From positions 2,542,001-2,606,000 of the forward strand of contig NZ_JAMOAO010000001.1 of the NCBI RefSeq assembly GCF_030555055.1: a stretch of 64,000 nucleotides of DNA, in the 5' to 3' direction. This document shows, in pieces, positions 50,332-63,515 of the stretch. The position numbers and the translations under genes were made by a program. Under the pieces are notes generated by a model. The model made no database searches and was not told the origin of the DNA. It worked only from the letters and a program-made list of their open reading frames with translations. Source of the stretch: Nocardiopsis sp. YSL2 (GTDB lineage: Bacteria; Actinomycetota; Actinomycetes; Streptosporangiales; Streptosporangiaceae). Numbering within the stretch: the stretch's first letter is position 1; each line of letters begins with the position of its first letter.

Positions 50332-52914
50332 CTAGGCCTCGGAGTTCTGCGCCTCGGCTGCCTCGTCACCCGTGTCGGCCGCCTCGGCCTCCACCTCTTC
50401 CGCGGCCTCGGCGTTGCGCGCCACGGCCACGATCTTGTTGCCCTTGTCGAGGTTCATCAGGCGCACGCCCATCGTGGTGCGCCCCGACTGCTTGACCTCT
50501 TCGGCGCCGGTGCGGATGACTCCGCCGGCGGACGTGATCGCGAAGATCTCGTCCACCTCCGGGTCGACCATCAGCGCGCCGACCAGCTTGCCCCTGGCCT
50601 CCACCACCTTGGCCGTCAGAACGCCCTTGCCGCCCCGGTTCTGGACCGGGTACTGCTCGGACGGGGTGCGCTTGGCGTACCCGTTCTCCGTGGTGACCAG
50701 GACGTCCGTGGACCCGTCACCGGGTCGGATGACGTCCATGCTCAGGAGGTAGTCGCCCTCCAGGAACCGCATACCGATCACGCCGCTGGTCGCGCGGCCC
50801 ATCGGCCGCAGCGACTCGTCCGAGGCGGAGAAGCGGATCGCCTGGGCGTCGCTGGAGATCAGCAGCAGGTCGTCGTCGGGGAAGACCAGCCGCGCGGCGA
50901 TGAGCTCGTCGTCCTCGCGGAGGTTGATCGCGATGATGCCGGCCGCGCGCGCGGAGTCGAAGTCCTCCAGCCGCGACTTCTTCACCAGGCCCTCACGGGT
51001 GGCCAGGACCATGTACGGCGCCGCCTCGTAGTCGCGCAGCGCCATGATCTGCGCGATCTCCTCGCCCGGCTGGAACGGCAGCAGGTTGGCCACGTGCTGG
51101 CCCCGCGCGTCCCTGGCCGCCTCCGGCAGCTCGTAGGCCTTCGTCCGGTACACCCGGCCCTGGTTGGTGAAGCACAGGATCCAGTGGTGGGTGGTGGTGA
51201 CGAAGAAGTGCTGGACGATGTCGTCCTGCTTGAGCTGCGCGCCGCGCACGCCCTTGCCGCCGCGCTTCTGCGCCCGGTAGTTGTCGATCCGGGTGCGCTT
51301 GGCGTAACCGCCGCGGGAGATCGTGACGACCACGTCCTCCTCGGCGATGAAGTCCTCCATCCGCATGTCACCCTCGAACGGGATGATGTGCGTGCGGCGC
51401 TCGTCGCCGTACTTGTCGACGATCTCGCCGAGCTCCGCGCGGATGATGGAGCGCTGGCGCACGTCCGAGCCGAGGATGTCGTTGTAGTCGGCGATCTGCG
51501 CCATGAGCTCGTCGTACTCGGCAGTCAGGGCGTTGCGCTCCAGGGCCGCCAGCTTGCGCAGCTGCATGTCGAGGATGGCGCGCGCCTGGATGTCGTCGAT
51601 GTCCAGCAGGCCCATCAGGCCGGTGCGCGCCTCGTCGGCCGAAGCGCTGGCCCGGATCAGGCTGATGACCTCCTCGATCCGGTCCATGGCCCTGAGCAGC
51701 GCGCGCAGGATGTGCGCCCGCTCCTCGGCCTTGCGCAGCAGGTACTGGGTGCGCCGGACGATGACCTCGACCTGGTGCTTGACCCAGTGCCGGATCATCT
51801 GGTCCAGGCGCAGGGTCCGCGGCACGCCGTCCACCAGCGCGAGCATGTTCGCGCCGAAGGTGTCCTGGAGCTGCGTGTGCTTGTAGAGGTTGTTCAGCAC
51901 GACCTTGGCCACGGCGTCGCGCTTGAGCACGATGACCAGGCGCTGGCCGGTGCGGCCGCTGCTCTCGTCCCGGACGTCGGCGATACCGGTGATCTTGCCG
52001 TCCTTGACCAGGTCGGCGATCTTCTCGGCGAGGTTGTCCGGGTTGACCTGGTAGGGCAGCTCGGTGACGACCAGGATCTGGCGTCCCCGGCTGTCCTCCT
52101 CCACCTCGACCACGGCGCGCATGGTGATGGAGCCCCGGCCGGTCCGGTAGGCCTCCTCGATCCCCCGCTTGCCCACGATGAGGCCACGGGTCGGGAAGTC
52201 CGGGCCCTTGATGCGGGCCATGAGCTCGTCGAGGAGCTGCTCGTCCTCGGTCTCGGGGTGGTCCAGGTACCAGTAGACGCCCTCGGCGACCTCGCGCAGG
52301 TTGTGCGGCGGGATGTTCGTGGCCATGCCGACCGCGATCCCCGACGAGCCGTTGACCAGCAGGTTCGGGAAGCGGGCCGGAAGCACGACGGGCTCGGAGG
52401 AGCGGCCGTCGTAGTTGGGCCGGAAGTCGACGGTCTCCTTGTCGATGTCCCGGAGCATCTCCATCGCCAGCGGCGCCAGTTTGCACTCGGTGTAGCGCAT
52501 GGCGGCGGCGGGGTCGTTGCCCGGCGACCCGAAGTTGCCGTTCGGGTCGACCAGCGGCATCCGCATCGACCAGGACTGCGCCAGTCGGACCAGGGTGTCG
52601 TAGATGGCGCTGTCGCCGTGCGGGTGGTAGTTGCCCATCACGTCGCCGACGACGCGGGCGCACTTGAAGTACCCGCGGTCGGGGCGGTAGCCGCCGTCGT
52701 ACATCGCGTACAGGACGCGCTGGTGGACGGGCTTGAGTCCGTCGCGGACGTCGGGGAGGGCACGGCCGACGATGACCGACATCGCGTAGTCGAGGTAGCT
52801 GCGCTGCATCTCGACCTGGATGTCGACGGGCTCGATCCGGTCGGTCACACGGGCCGGCATCGCCGCTGCGGACTCCGTACCCTCAGGGACGTCCGGGTTG
52901 TTCGCATCCGTCAC
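50332..52914 (-). CDS. gyrA: DNA gyrase subunit A
   Basis: 860 residues, full length. The breakage-reunion domain carries the catalytic Tyr in MRYTECKL (Y141). The quinolone-resistance region reads [11 protein letters not shown], with Ser102 and Asp106 at the positions of E. coli S83 and D87, the drug-sensitive state. The C-terminal beta-pinwheel includes the GyrA box QKRGGKG. It introduces negative supercoils together with GyrB. The C-terminal tail is acidic ([18 protein letters not shown]). It lies 63 bases after gyrB and is surely co-transcribed with it. The ATG start is clear. Confidence 0.98.
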   Translation of the reverse strand: MTDANNPDVPEGTESAAAMPARVTDRIEPVDIQVEMQRSYLDYAMSVIVGRALPDVRDGLKPVHQRVLYAMYDGGYRPDRGYFKCARVVGDVMGNYHPHGDSAIYDTLVRLAQSWSMRMPLVDPNGNFGSPGNDPAAAMRYTECKLAPLAMEMLRDIDKETVDFRPNYDGRSSEPVVLPARFPNLLVNGSSGIAVGMATNIPPHNLREVAEGVYWYLDHPETEDEQLLDELMARIKGPDFPTRGLIVGKRGIEEAYRTGRGSITMRAVVEVEEDSRGRQILVVTELPYQVNPDNLAEKIADLVKDGKITGIADVRDESSGRTGQRLVIVLKRDAVAKVVLNNLYKHTQLQDTFGANMLALVDGVPRTLRLDQMIRHWVKHQVEVIVRRTQYLLRKAEERAHILRALLRAMDRIEEVISLIRASASADEARTGLMGLLDIDDIQARAILDMQLRKLAALERNALTAEYDELMAQIADYNDILGSDVRQRSIIRAELGEIVDKYGDERRTHIIPFEGDMRMEDFIAEEDVVVTISRGGYAKRTRIDNYRAQKRGGKGVRGAQLKQDDIVQHFFVTTTHHWILCFTNQGRVYRTKAYELPEAARDARGQHVANLLPFQPGEEIAQIMALRDYEAAPYMVLATREGLVKKSRLEDFDSARAAGIIAINLREDDELIAARLVFPDDDLLLISSDAQAIRFSASDESLRPMGRATSGVIGMRFLEGDYLLSMDVIRPGDGSTDVLVTTENGYAKRTPSEQYPVQNRGGKGVLTAKVVEARGKLVGALMVDPEVDEIFAITSAGGVIRTGAEEVKQSGRTTMGVRLMNLDKGNKIVAVARNAEAAEEVEAEAADTGDEAAEAQNSEA

Positions 52915-52977
52915 GGATGTCGATCCCTTCTCAGTAGTTCACTGCCCGGGGCCACCGGGCCTGCCTGCGGTACGGGA

Positions 52978-55384
<2,407 letters not shown>

Positions 55385-56035
55385 TTATCGACGCCGGGAA
55401 CCCGGTCCCTTGACCTTGATCGCGATGACCGTCCCCTCGCCCAACTCCTCGTTGAGGCGGCGCAGAAGATCACGCACCATCGCGCGTGCGTGGGCGGCCA
55501 TCGTCGGCGAATCGGCTACGACGACCAGTTCTCCGTCCGAAAAACTCTCCGGCTGGAGGTGTTCCGCGTTGAATGCGCCCACGATGTCCGGCCACCGGCC
55601 GAACACCCCGCCGATGGCGACCTGTTCCTGCCAGCCGTGGTCGATCAGCCACGTGCGGACCGCGTCACCGAACAACTGGGGCTCGTTGCGTGACCGGAAC
55701 CGGCCACGGCGCCGGGACCGCGGCGCTCCGCGGGGCACCGCCCCGCGCTCGCGGGCCTCGGCCTTGGCGCGCGCCAGGGCCTGCCGGGCGAGGTCGGCGC
55801 CGGAGGCGGCGGGTGGCGCGGGGGCGGCCGCGGCGTCGGCGGACGCAGGAGGAGGGGACGCAGGGGCGGGCGGGGCGGGTGGGACCGATCCGGACCGCAC
55901 CGCGTCGGGGGGCGACCCGGGCACCGGCCCGTCCACAGGCTGTGGACGGACCCGGCCGACGCCGGGGCCGGCGGCGGGGCCGAGGGCTCCCCGCCCCGAG
56001 CGTGGATCCACAGGCTGTGGACGGGCCTCACTCAC
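55385..56035 (-). CDS. dciA: DciA (DUF721), replicative helicase operator protein
   Basis: 216 residues from the GTG at 56033-56035, whose first codons overlap the recF stop, the usual tight link. The N-terminal half (to about residue 95) is a disordered Pro/Ala-rich stretch with two copies of RPQPVD. The conserved C-terminal domain includes [40 protein letters not shown] and [16 protein letters not shown]. DciA loads or activates DnaB helicase in bacteria without DnaC. The N-terminal extension is long for the family. Two palindromes containing TGTGGA halves lie within the gene. Confidence 0.9.
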   Translation of the reverse strand: MSEARPQPVDPRSGRGALGPAAGPGVGRVRPQPVDGPVPGSPPDAVRSGSVPPAPPAPASPPPASADAAAAPAPPAASGADLARQALARAKAEARERGAVPRGAPRSRRRGRFRSRNEPQLFGDAVRTWLIDHGWQEQVAIGGVFGRWPDIVGAFNAEHLQPESFSDGELVVVADSPTMAAHARAMVRDLLRRLNEELGEGTVIAIKVKGPGSRRR

Positions 56036-57164
56036 TCTCGACACTCCCCTCGCGTACACCGAACCGCGCACCGTCGAGTTCCTGGGGGATGTCGTCGGCC
56101 ACCGCCGCGGTCACCAGCACCTGCTCGGCGTCGCGGACCCGCTCGGCCAGCCTGCGGCGCCGCTCGCTGTCCAGTTCGGCGAAGACGTCGTCGAGGATGA
56201 GGACGGGATCGTCGCCGTCGGCCCGCAGCAGCTCGAAGGCGGCCAGCTTCAGCGACAGCGCGTAGGACCACGACTCGCCCTGACTCGCGTACCCCTTCGC
56301 GGGCAGGTCGCCCAGGCTCAGCAGCAGCTCGTCGCGGTGCGGGCCGACCAGGCTCACCCCGCGCTGGAGTTCGCGTTCCCGGGCCCCGGCCATGGCCGTG
56401 CGCAGCGCGTCCACAAGCTGTGGACGGTCGGCGGGGAGGTCGACGCCCTCCTCCACCGCCGAGGAGCGGTATGTGGGGACGGCCGGGCCGCCGGAGTCGG
56501 TCAGCCCCGCGTAGGCGTCGGCGACGAGCGGGCGCAGCGCGGCGACGAGGTCCAGGCGCGCCGCGAGCAGTTCGGCCCCCGTCTCCGCCAGGTGGTCGTC
56601 CCACACCTCCAGGGTGCTCAGGTCCGGCCCCGTCCCACTGCGTCTGAAGAACTGCGCGGACGCCGACTTCAGCAGCGCGTTGCGCTGCTTGAGCACTCGG
56701 TCGTAGTCGGAGCGCACCCCCGCCATCCGGGGAGCCCGCGCCACGAGCAGGTCGTCCAGGAACCGGCGCCGCTCGCCGGGGTCGCCCTTGACCAGGGCCA
56801 GGTCCTCCGGGGCGAACAGCACGGTGCGGAGCACGCCCAGCACCTCGCGGGGCCGGCCGACGGGGGACTGGTTCAGGCGGGCGCGGTTGGCCCGGCCGGG
56901 GTTGAGCTCCAGGTCCACGACCATCGAGCGATCGTCGCGCACCACCTTGGCCCGGACGACCGCCCGCGGCGCGCCCTGGCGTACCAGCGGGGTGTCCGAG
57001 GAGACACGATGGCTGCTCAGCGCGGCGACGTAGCCGACGGCCTCGACGAGGTTGGTCTTGCCCTGGCCGTTGGCGCCGACGAAGACGCTCACGCCCGGTC
57101 CCATCTCCACCAGTGCGGAGGTGTAGGACCGGAAGTCGGCCAGTTGCAGGTGGGAGACGTACAT
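56028..57164 (-). CDS. recF: Recombination and repair protein RecF
   Basis: 378 residues from the ATG at 57162-57164 ([14 protein letters not shown], the normal N-terminus). Walker A is [17 protein letters not shown]. The ABC signature region is [17 protein letters not shown] and Walker B is [11 protein letters not shown]. RecF binds ATP and gapped DNA and helps RecA loading in the RecFOR pathway. The gene follows gnd after 225 bases of GC-rich DNA with one small hairpin and overlaps dciA. A TGTGGA-type palindrome (56409-56425) lies within the coding sequence. Confidence 0.97.
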   Translation of the reverse strand: MYVSHLQLADFRSYTSALVEMGPGVSVFVGANGQGKTNLVEAVGYVAALSSHRVSSDTPLVRQGAPRAVVRAKVVRDDRSMVVDLELNPGRANRARLNQSPVGRPREVLGVLRTVLFAPEDLALVKGDPGERRRFLDDLLVARAPRMAGVRSDYDRVLKQRNALLKSASAQFFRRSGTGPDLSTLEVWDDHLAETGAELLAARLDLVAALRPLVADAYAGLTDSGGPAVPTYRSSAVEEGVDLPADRPQLVDALRTAMAGARERELQRGVSLVGPHRDELLLSLGDLPAKGYASQGESWSYALSLKLAAFELLRADGDDPVLILDDVFAELDSERRRRLAERVRDAEQVLVTAAVADDIPQELDGARFGVREGSVESE

Positions 57165-57389
57165 CCGGCCTTCCTCCAGGAGCGGTGGCTCGGAAACAAG
57201 TGCGGAAGGGAAGGAGTGGAGGCTCGGGGACGCGTCACGTCCCCGGGCGGTGCCGCCCCGCGGCTCGCCCGGCGGCCGACCGGCCGGCCGCCGGGGCGGG
57301 TCCACGCGGGCACGGCGGACCCTCGGGACCACCGGCGGCGCGGCCCGGCCGGGGCCGGGCACGGTCCAGGGCGGGTATCCGCGGAAGGC

Positions 57390-58295
57390 TCAGTCCCGCG
57401 AAGGGATGCGCGGGTCCGGGTCGGACTTGGTGACCGCGTGGCCGCCGAACTGGTTGCGCAGGGCGGCGACGACCTTCATCGCGGGGCTGTCGTCCTGGCG
57501 CGAGGCGAAGCGGGCGAACAGCGAGGCGGTGATCGCGGGCGCCGGAACGGCGTGGTCCACGGCGGCCTGGACGGTCCAGCGGCCCTCGCCCGAGTCCTGC
57601 GCGTAGCCGCGCAGCTCGGAGAGGTCGGGGTCCTCCTCCAGGGCCCGGCTCAGCAGGTCGAGCAGCCAGGAGCGCACGACCGTGCCCTCGCGCCAGCTCT
57701 CGAAGGTGCCCGGGACGTCGTCCACGATGCCGGAGGCGGTCATGAGCTCGAAGCCCTCGGCGAAGGACTGCATCATGCCGTACTCGATGCCGTTGTGGAC
57801 CATCTTCACGAAGTGCCCGGCACCGACCGCTCCGGCGTGCACGAAGCCGCCGCCCTCGTCGGGGGTCAGGGAGTCGAAGACCGGGCGGGCGCGCTCGACG
57901 TCCGCCTTCTCGCCGCCGACCATGATGCCGTAGCCGTTCTGCCGGCCCCAGACACCGCCGCTGACGCCGACGTCGAGGTAGCCGATGCCCTTGGCGGCGA
58001 GGTCGTCGGCGCGGGTGCGGTCGTCCACGTAGTGGGAGTTGCCGCCCTCGATGACGAGGTCGCCCTCCTGGAGCAGGTCCCGCAGCTCGTTGATGGTGGT
58101 GACCGTGGGGTCGCCCGAGGGGACCATGACCCACACGACCCGGGGCGCCGCCAGCCGCGACACCAGGTCCGGGAGGGTGTCGACGTCGCGTTCCGGCGAC
58201 ATGACGTCGAAGCCGACGACGTCGTGGCCCTTCTCCCGGAGGCGGGCGGCCATGTTGCCGCCCATCTTCCCGAGCCCGATCATTCCGAGTTGCAT
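57390..58295 (-). CDS. gnd: 6-phosphogluconate dehydrogenase, decarboxylating (short GntZ/YqeC type)
   Basis: 301 residues. NAD(P) fold with MIGLGKMGGNMAARLREKGH. The substrate loop is EGGNSHYVDDRTRA. Catalytic SGGVWGRQNGYGIMVGG and GHFVKMVHNGIEYGMMQ contain the Lys and the N-G-I-E-Y signature. The 300-residue length is the short tetrameric type rather than the 470-residue dimeric type. It oxidises 6-phosphogluconate to ribulose 5-phosphate and CO2. Its position between dnaN and recF is a known trait of Streptomyces and relatives. Gaps are 105 bases to dnaN and 225 to recF. Confidence 0.95.
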   Translation of the reverse strand: MQLGMIGLGKMGGNMAARLREKGHDVVGFDVMSPERDVDTLPDLVSRLAAPRVVWVMVPSGDPTVTTINELRDLLQEGDLVIEGGNSHYVDDRTRADDLAAKGIGYLDVGVSGGVWGRQNGYGIMVGGEKADVERARPVFDSLTPDEGGGFVHAGAVGAGHFVKMVHNGIEYGMMQSFAEGFELMTASGIVDDVPGTFESWREGTVVRSWLLDLLSRALEEDPDLSELRGYAQDSGEGRWTVQAAVDHAVPAPAITASLFARFASRQDDSPAMKVVAALRNQFGGHAVTKSDPDPRIPSRD

Positions 58296-58400
58296 GTCTT
58301 CGCTCCCCTTCGCCAGCTGTGGACATGTGGACGCCGATCGGCCCGGGCGGTGTCCTCGGGCCGGCGGCGGCAGACGTCAGTCAATCGAACCCGTTCCGGA

Positions 58401-59540
58401 TCAGCCGGACAGGCGCACCGGCATGATGAGGTAGCGGTACTGGGCGGACGCGCCCTCCTCGGCCGGCTTGCCCGTGAGGATCGCGGGCTTGGTCGAGGTG
58501 GTGAAGTGCAGGCGGGCGAGGTCGGTGCCGATGGCGCCGAGCCCGTCCAGCAGGAACCCGGAATTGAACGCGATCTGGATGTCCTCACCGTCCAGGTCGG
58601 CCTCCAGGACCTCGACGGCCTGGGCGTCCTCGCCGGTGCCGGCCTCCAGGACCAGGCGGCCCTGGGAGAAGGCCAGCCGCAGCGGCGTGTTGCGCTCGGC
58701 GACCAGCGAGACGCGCTTGACGGCCTCGACGAACTCGGAGCGGCTCACCTCGGCGACGGTGTTGAAGCTGTCCGGCAGCAGGGCGCGGTACTTGGGGAAC
58801 TCCCCGTCCAGCAGGCGCGTGGTGGTGCGGCGGCCGCCACCCTCGAAGCCGATCATGCCCTCGCCGCCGTCGCCGCTGGAGAGCGCGACGGAGACCTCTG
58901 CACCCGAGGTGAGGGACTTGGCCGTGTCGTGGAGGGTCTTGGCCGGGACCAGCGCGACCGCGGACAGCTCGGGGTTCTCCGGCTTCCAGGTCAGCTCGCG
59001 CACGGCCAGGCGGTAGCGGTCGGTGGAGGCGAGGGTGATGGTCTCGCCCTCGATCTCGACCCGGACGCCGGTCAGCATCGGCAGGGTGTCGTCGCGGCCG
59101 GCCGCGACCGCCACCTGGCTGACGGCGGCGGCGAAGGCGTCGCTGCCGACCGTCCCGCTCACACCGGGCATCTCCGGGAGCGTCGGGTAGTCCTCGACCG
59201 GCATGGTCGTGAGCGTGAACTTGGCGCTGCCGCAGCTGACGACGACCTTCGGGCCGTCGGTGGCGACCTCCACGACCTGTGGGGGGAGGTTGCGCGTGAT
59301 CTCGGCCAGCAGCTTGCCCGGGACCAGGACCTGGCCCGGCTCGTCCACCTCGACATCGACCGCGGCCTGGGTGGAGACCTCGTAGTCGAAACCGGCCAGG
59401 CGGACCTGCTGCCTGCCGTCGAACTCTCCTGCGTCGAGCAGGACGCCGACGAGCACCGGGACCGAGGGGCGCGTCGGGAGTGTGCGCGCGGTCCAGGCGA
59501 CTGCGTCGGCCAGTACGTCGCGTTCGACCCGGAACTTCAC
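58401..59540 (-). CDS. dnaN: DNA polymerase III sliding clamp (beta subunit)
   Basis: 379 residues from GTG at 59538-59540, giving the conserved KFRVERDVLADAVAWTAR start. A second in-frame GTG 12 bases upstream with similar GGAAAG spacing cannot be excluded. Three clamp domains are present, with TLPTRPSVPVLVGVLLDAG, DRYRLAVRELTWK and the C-terminal YRYLIMPVRLSG that forms part of the partner-binding pocket. It tethers polymerase and repair proteins to DNA. It lies directly downstream of the oriC region. Confidence 0.97.
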   Translation of the reverse strand: MKFRVERDVLADAVAWTARTLPTRPSVPVLVGVLLDAGEFDGRQQVRLAGFDYEVSTQAAVDVEVDEPGQVLVPGKLLAEITRNLPPQVVEVATDGPKVVVSCGSAKFTLTTMPVEDYPTLPEMPGVSGTVGSDAFAAAVSQVAVAAGRDDTLPMLTGVRVEIEGETITLASTDRYRLAVRELTWKPENPELSAVALVPAKTLHDTAKSLTSGAEVSVALSSGDGGEGMIGFEGGGRRTTTRLLDGEFPKYRALLPDSFNTVAEVSRSEFVEAVKRVSLVAERNTPLRLAFSQGRLVLEAGTGEDAQAVEVLEADLDGEDIQIAFNSGFLLDGLGAIGTDLARLHFTTSTKPAILTGKPAEEGASAQYRYLIMPVRLSG

Positions 59541-60604
59541 TTTCCGACTCACTTTCCGCACGACCGGCGGACCGGTCGCAGCCTCAACGTTGCAGCTCGT
59601 GGTGTCTGAAGGGGTGGTCCGAGGTCTCCGGAGCCGGCGGGTGGGCGTTGTCCACAGGGTGTGTGCGGACTCCGTTCGGTGCCACCGGGGAGGGCCCTCG
59701 GGTCCCGTTGGGGTCACCGCTCCGATCGGGCGGCGCAGGACAGGGGCGAGACCACACGTTACCCGGATTCCTCCGCTGCCGCTGACATCTCGGGAGGGCG
59801 CGGCCGTCGCTGCCGACTCATCGCTTTGTCCACAGTTTTTCCGCGGAGCGGTTGAGAAGCCACATCTGGGTTAATGAAGGTGCGTCGTAGTAGTAGGGCC
59901 TGTGGATAGTGTGGATAACCATCGTTTTACCAGGTCAACACCAGAATTTTTGTCCACAGGGCCTGTGGACGACCCTGTGTGTAACTCGGGGTGCCTGTGG
60001 ACGGTCAGAAGGGTCCACAGCTTGTCCACACTCCGTCCACAGTCGCGTCCACAGGTTCTCCCCAGGTTCTCCACAGGGGCACCGGCTCGAGCGCTCGGGG
60101 CGTCCACCGATCCGTCCACAGAACTGACCGGGTTACCCACAACTTCCGCGCCGTTGTCCACAGGTTATCCACACGCTTTTCCACAGAATCCGAGCCCTTC
60201 CTGTGGATAACTCGGCCAAGAAACCTGGAAACTTTTTTCGGCGGCCTCGCGCAGAGCACGCGAACCAGGGCAAAGGGGCTGTGCACAGCTCTGTCCACAG
60301 GCGCGTGTTCGAGATGTGTACGACGCCGCAGGTGAGGGCGGTACCCAGGAGTGACCGACCGGATGTGGGCTGGGCAACAGCGGGGCCGCCACGGGCCGCT
60401 CGACGGCGGGGGAGGAGGTCGCGGCACGGTGGGCGGAGTCGGGAACGGGTCCGGGAAGGGCCGTCCCGGGACGTGCCGGAACCGCCGTGTCCGTGCCGGT
60501 TGTCCCCAGAACCTGTGGATAACTCTCCGGACACGACGCGGGGCGGTCCACAGCGTGTGAACCGCCCCTTCCCACCGCACCGCGCCTCCCAGGGCGAGCA
60601 CCCG
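59541..60604. other. oriC: oriC: dnaA-dnaN intergenic region with many DnaA boxes
   Basis: 1064 bases without a gene. Exact 9-mers TTGTCCACA or TTATCCACA (either strand) occur at 59648 (+), 59826 (+), 59910 (-), 59950 (+), 60022 (+), 60154 (+), 60165 (+), 60202 (-) and 60514 (-). At least eight one-mismatch boxes add to these, for example 59964, 60067, 60133, 60177, 60291 and 60500. Boxes concentrate in 59826-60300 in both orientations, as in Streptomyces origins. AT-richer stretches at 59880-59955 and 60210-60240 are candidate unwinding sites. DnaA binding here starts chromosome replication. Confidence 0.93.
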
Positions 60605-62644
60605 CTAGGGCTGGTCCTTGATGCGACTCGTGAGTTCGTGCACCTGGTTGTAGATGGACCGGCGCTCGGCCATGAGGGCGCGGACCTTGCGGTCGGCGTG
60701 CATCACGGTCGTGTGGTCCCGGCCGCCGAACTGCTGCCCGATCTTGGGCAGGGAGAGGTCGGTGAGCTCGCGGCAGAGGTACATGGCGATCTGCCGGGCG
60801 GTCACGAGCACACGCGACCGCGAGGTCCCGCAGAGGTCCTCCACGCTCAGGCCGAAGTAGGCGGCCGTCTGGGACATGATCGACCCGGCCGTGATCTCCG
60901 GGACCTCGGTGCTGGGGACGAGGTCGCGCAGGACCTGACCGGTCAGGTCCAGGTCCACCGACTGCCGGTTGAGGCTCGCGAACGCGGTGACGCGGATCAG
61001 CGCGCCCTCCAGCTCGCGGATGTTGGTGGAGATCTTGCTGGCGATGAACTCCAGGACCTCCGGCGGCGCCGCCAGGCCCTCCTGCGCGGCCTTCTTGCGC
61101 AGGATCGCGATCCGCGTCTCCAGCTCGGGCGGCTGCACGTCGGTCAGCAGGCCCCACTCGAACCGGCTGCGCATCCGGTCCTCCAGCGTCGTCAGCTGCT
61201 TGGGCGGCCGGTCGCTGGAGATGACGATCTGCTTGTCGGAGTTGTGGAGCGTGTTGAACGTGTGGAAGAACTCCTCCTGCGTCTGCTCCTTGTTCTCCAG
61301 GAACTGGATGTCGTCCACCAGGAGGACGTCGATGTCCCGGTACCGGCGGCGGAAGCCGTCCGCCTTGCCGTCCCGGATCGAGTTGATGAACTCGTTGGTG
61401 AACTCCTCGGAGCTGACGTAGCGCACCCGCGAGCCCTCGTAGAGGCGGTGCGTGTAGTGCCCGATGGCGTGCAGGAGGTGTGTCTTGCCCAGCCCGGAAC
61501 CGCCGTGGATGAACAGCGGGTTGTAGGCCTTGGCCGGCGCCTCGGCGGCCGCGACCGACGCCGCGTGGGCGAAGCGGTTGCTGGAGCCGATGACGAAGGT
61601 GTCGAACGTGTACTTGGGGTTGAGCCGCGCGTGCTCCCCGGGCGGGATCTCGGGCGAGCGGCCCGGGGGAGTGGGGGGCGGCTCTGTGCCCTCGGTCCTG
61701 GGCGGCCCCTCGTTCCGGGGGCCGTCCTCCAGCGGTGCGGGCTCGGGGGCCGGTGCGGGCTCCTCCGCCGGGTGCTCCTCGGCGGCCGGCGCCGGGTCGT
61801 GGTGCGGGGTCTCCCACCGGTTGGGCCGGTCCCAGTCGGCTCCGCCCCAGCTCTCCTGCTGCCAGGCGGCGTGCGGCTGGTCCCAGGAGTGGGGATCGTG
61901 CGCGGGCGGGGCCGTGGGGCCGGCCGCCGCCCACGGGCCGGGGGCCCGCGGTTCCTCGTGCCCGGACGGGTGCGCCTCCGGGGGCCGGGACGCCTCGTCG
62001 CGGGTACGGGCGTCGCCCGGCCCCAGCAGGTCGCTGCCGTCGTGCCCGGCCGGTGCCGCGGCGCGGGAGGCCGGACGGGACGCGGCCGGCGCGTGAGCCT
62101 GGTCCGGATAGCCGTTCGGGTCCTGCGGCCGCGCGGGCGGGAAGTGGTGCGCGTCCTGTTCTGGGGACGGCTGCCCGTGCGCCTGCTCCCGGGGCCTCTG
62201 CTCGTGGCGGACCTGTTCCTGGGGCATGGGCTGCTGCGGAGCCGGGCGGTAGGGCTCGGGCTCCGGGCGGGCGTGCTGTCCCTGGGGCGCGGACGGCTCG
62301 TAGCCCCGCGGCCTGCCGTGGTCCTCGGCGGAGGCGAACGGAGCCGTCGGCGGTACGGGGGTGGGAGGAGGCGTCTGCACGGCGGTGGGGTCCACCGTCA
62401 CCGCCACACGGATGTCCCGGCCCAGGTGGGCGGACAGGGCCCGGCTGATCACCGGGTACAGGCGGGTCTCCAGGACCTTCTTGGTGAACTCGTTGGGCGC
62501 CGCGATCAGCGCGGTGTCCTCGATCAGACCCAGTGGGCGGGTCTGCGGGAGCCAGGCGCGCTGGTGCGCGGGAAGGGCGTCGTTGTCGATCCCGTCCAGC
62601 ACACTGGACCAGACCATTGCGAGGTTGACCTGTGCGTCAGCCAA
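60605..62644 (-). CDS. dnaA: Chromosomal replication initiator DnaA
   Basis: 679 residues from a TTG start (complement of 62642-62644), chosen because it gives [18 protein letters not shown], aligned with the ADxxxDLAAVWxxVL start of Streptomyces DnaA. No ATG or GTG fits, and upstream sequence is DnaA-box DNA. Domain I is about 1-90. Domain II is unusually long (about 90-345, Pro/Ala/Glu/His-rich), as in other mycelial actinomycetes. The AAA+ domain has [17 protein letters not shown] and [12 protein letters not shown]. Domain IV carries the box-reading signature [15 protein letters not shown]. It binds the boxes on both sides of its own gene. Confidence 0.96.
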   Translation of the reverse strand: MADAQVNLAMVWSSVLDGIDNDALPAHQRAWLPQTRPLGLIEDTALIAAPNEFTKKVLETRLYPVISRALSAHLGRDIRVAVTVDPTAVQTPPPTPVPPTAPFASAEDHGRPRGYEPSAPQGQHARPEPEPYRPAPQQPMPQEQVRHEQRPREQAHGQPSPEQDAHHFPPARPQDPNGYPDQAHAPAASRPASRAAAPAGHDGSDLLGPGDARTRDEASRPPEAHPSGHEEPRAPGPWAAAGPTAPPAHDPHSWDQPHAAWQQESWGGADWDRPNRWETPHHDPAPAAEEHPAEEPAPAPEPAPLEDGPRNEGPPRTEGTEPPPTPPGRSPEIPPGEHARLNPKYTFDTFVIGSSNRFAHAASVAAAEAPAKAYNPLFIHGGSGLGKTHLLHAIGHYTHRLYEGSRVRYVSSEEFTNEFINSIRDGKADGFRRRYRDIDVLLVDDIQFLENKEQTQEEFFHTFNTLHNSDKQIVISSDRPPKQLTTLEDRMRSRFEWGLLTDVQPPELETRIAILRKKAAQEGLAAPPEVLEFIASKISTNIRELEGALIRVTAFASLNRQSVDLDLTGQVLRDLVPSTEVPEITAGSIMSQTAAYFGLSVEDLCGTSRSRVLVTARQIAMYLCRELTDLSLPKIGQQFGGRDHTTVMHADRKVRALMAERRSIYNQVHELTSRIKDQP

Positions 62645-62808
62645 GGTGACCTGCCACGGTTGTCGTCCCTTCGGTGCGGGTCTGTTCGGAGCGGGCGGAG
62701 GGGACCTGTGTCGTCGCGCATGGGAGTGAGCTCTCCATTGTCCTCTCTCCACGGGGGTGCCGGGGCAGTGAAGCTGTGCACAGGCGGGGTTCCAGGGTCC
62801 CACGAGCC

Positions 62809-63044
62809 TGTGGATAACTTGTCCCCACCGGGTCGGTGTCCACAGGTCTCGGCTGTTGTCCACAAGTTGTGCACAGGTTTATCCACAGGATGGCAGACCT
62901 GCTCGGATGGCGCAGAGTTATCCACAAATCCCTGCTCACAGCCTGTGTAGAGCAGTGGCGACGACGCTGGCCCGGCCCTCGGCCGCGCGTTATCCACAGG
63001 TTGTGGTTATCCACAGGCCACAGGGGTCGTCACGCTGTGGAAAA
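62809..63044. other. DnaA-box cluster upstream of dnaA
   Basis: Six exact boxes lie in 207 bases: 62809 (-), 62856 (+), 62879 (+), 62918 (+), 62990 (+) and 63007 (+). Five of them are the TTATCCACA form. One-mismatch boxes occur at 62819, 62867 and 63036. The position between rpmH and dnaA suits autoregulation of dnaA and perhaps a second part of the origin. Confidence 0.85.
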
Positions 63045-63109
63045 CCGGTGTCGAGCGGCGCCGGTCCTGTGCCGCCGACCGGCCCGCGGTGCGGGTGACG
63101 TGGGCTGAT

Positions 63110-63138
63110 TTGACCTCGCCCGTGTCCCGTCGTATCTT
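63110..63138 (+). promoter_or_regulatory. Candidate rpmH promoter
   Basis: TTGACC (63110-63115) and TATCTT (63133-63138) with exactly 17 bases between them form a strong vegetative-type promoter. They lie about 134 bases upstream of the rpmH start. Confidence 0.6.
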
Positions 63139-63271
63139 CTTTATGCTTATGCCGATGATCTGCCCACGCCCATGTCCGCATGACGGCGCGGCCACGGCAC
63201 ATGCACTCTGAGGCCCCGCGTATCCTGGGGGTCTGTCGTAGTACTTTCCTGACACGCCCCTGGAGCCTGTA

Positions 63272-63415
63272 GTGAGCAAGCGTACGTACCAGCCGAACAA
63301 CCGGCGTCGCGCGAAGGTCCACGGCTTCCGGCTGCGCATGCGTACGCGCGCCGGTCGCGCCATCATCGCCTCGCGGCGCCGCAAGGGGCGCGCGGCGCTG
63401 ACCGTGAGCCACTAG
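63272..63415 (+). CDS. rpmH: 50S ribosomal protein L34
   Basis: 47 residues from a GTG at 63272 with GGAG 7 bases upstream: [19 protein letters not shown], then [18 protein letters not shown]. It is the universal L34 sequence, strongly basic. It is divergent from dnaA in the standard arrangement and is followed by a terminator hairpin and rnpA. Confidence 0.98.
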   Translation: MSKRTYQPNNRRRAKVHGFRLRMRTRAGRAIIASRRRKGRAALTVSH

Positions 63416-63439
63416 GCCACGCCCAGCACCAAGACCTCA

Positions 63440-63477
63440 GGGACCGGTCCGGCCTTCTCGCCGGCCGGTCCCTTTTT
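63440..63477 (+). terminator. Intrinsic terminator after rpmH
   Basis: GGGACCGGTCCGGC pairs with GCCGGCCGGTCCC (one bulged T), followed by TTTTT at 63473-63477. It lies between rpmH and rnpA, so part of the transcripts should stop before rnpA. Confidence 0.75.
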
Positions 63478-63515
63478 CGTGTGACACGTGGGAGCCGACG
63501 CCGGAGGGAGCACGG

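Noticed and set aside
55410-59609. A 1399-codon plus-strand frame across dciA, recF, gnd and dnaN
   Set aside because: It crosses four well-defined genes on the other strand and has no family resemblance.
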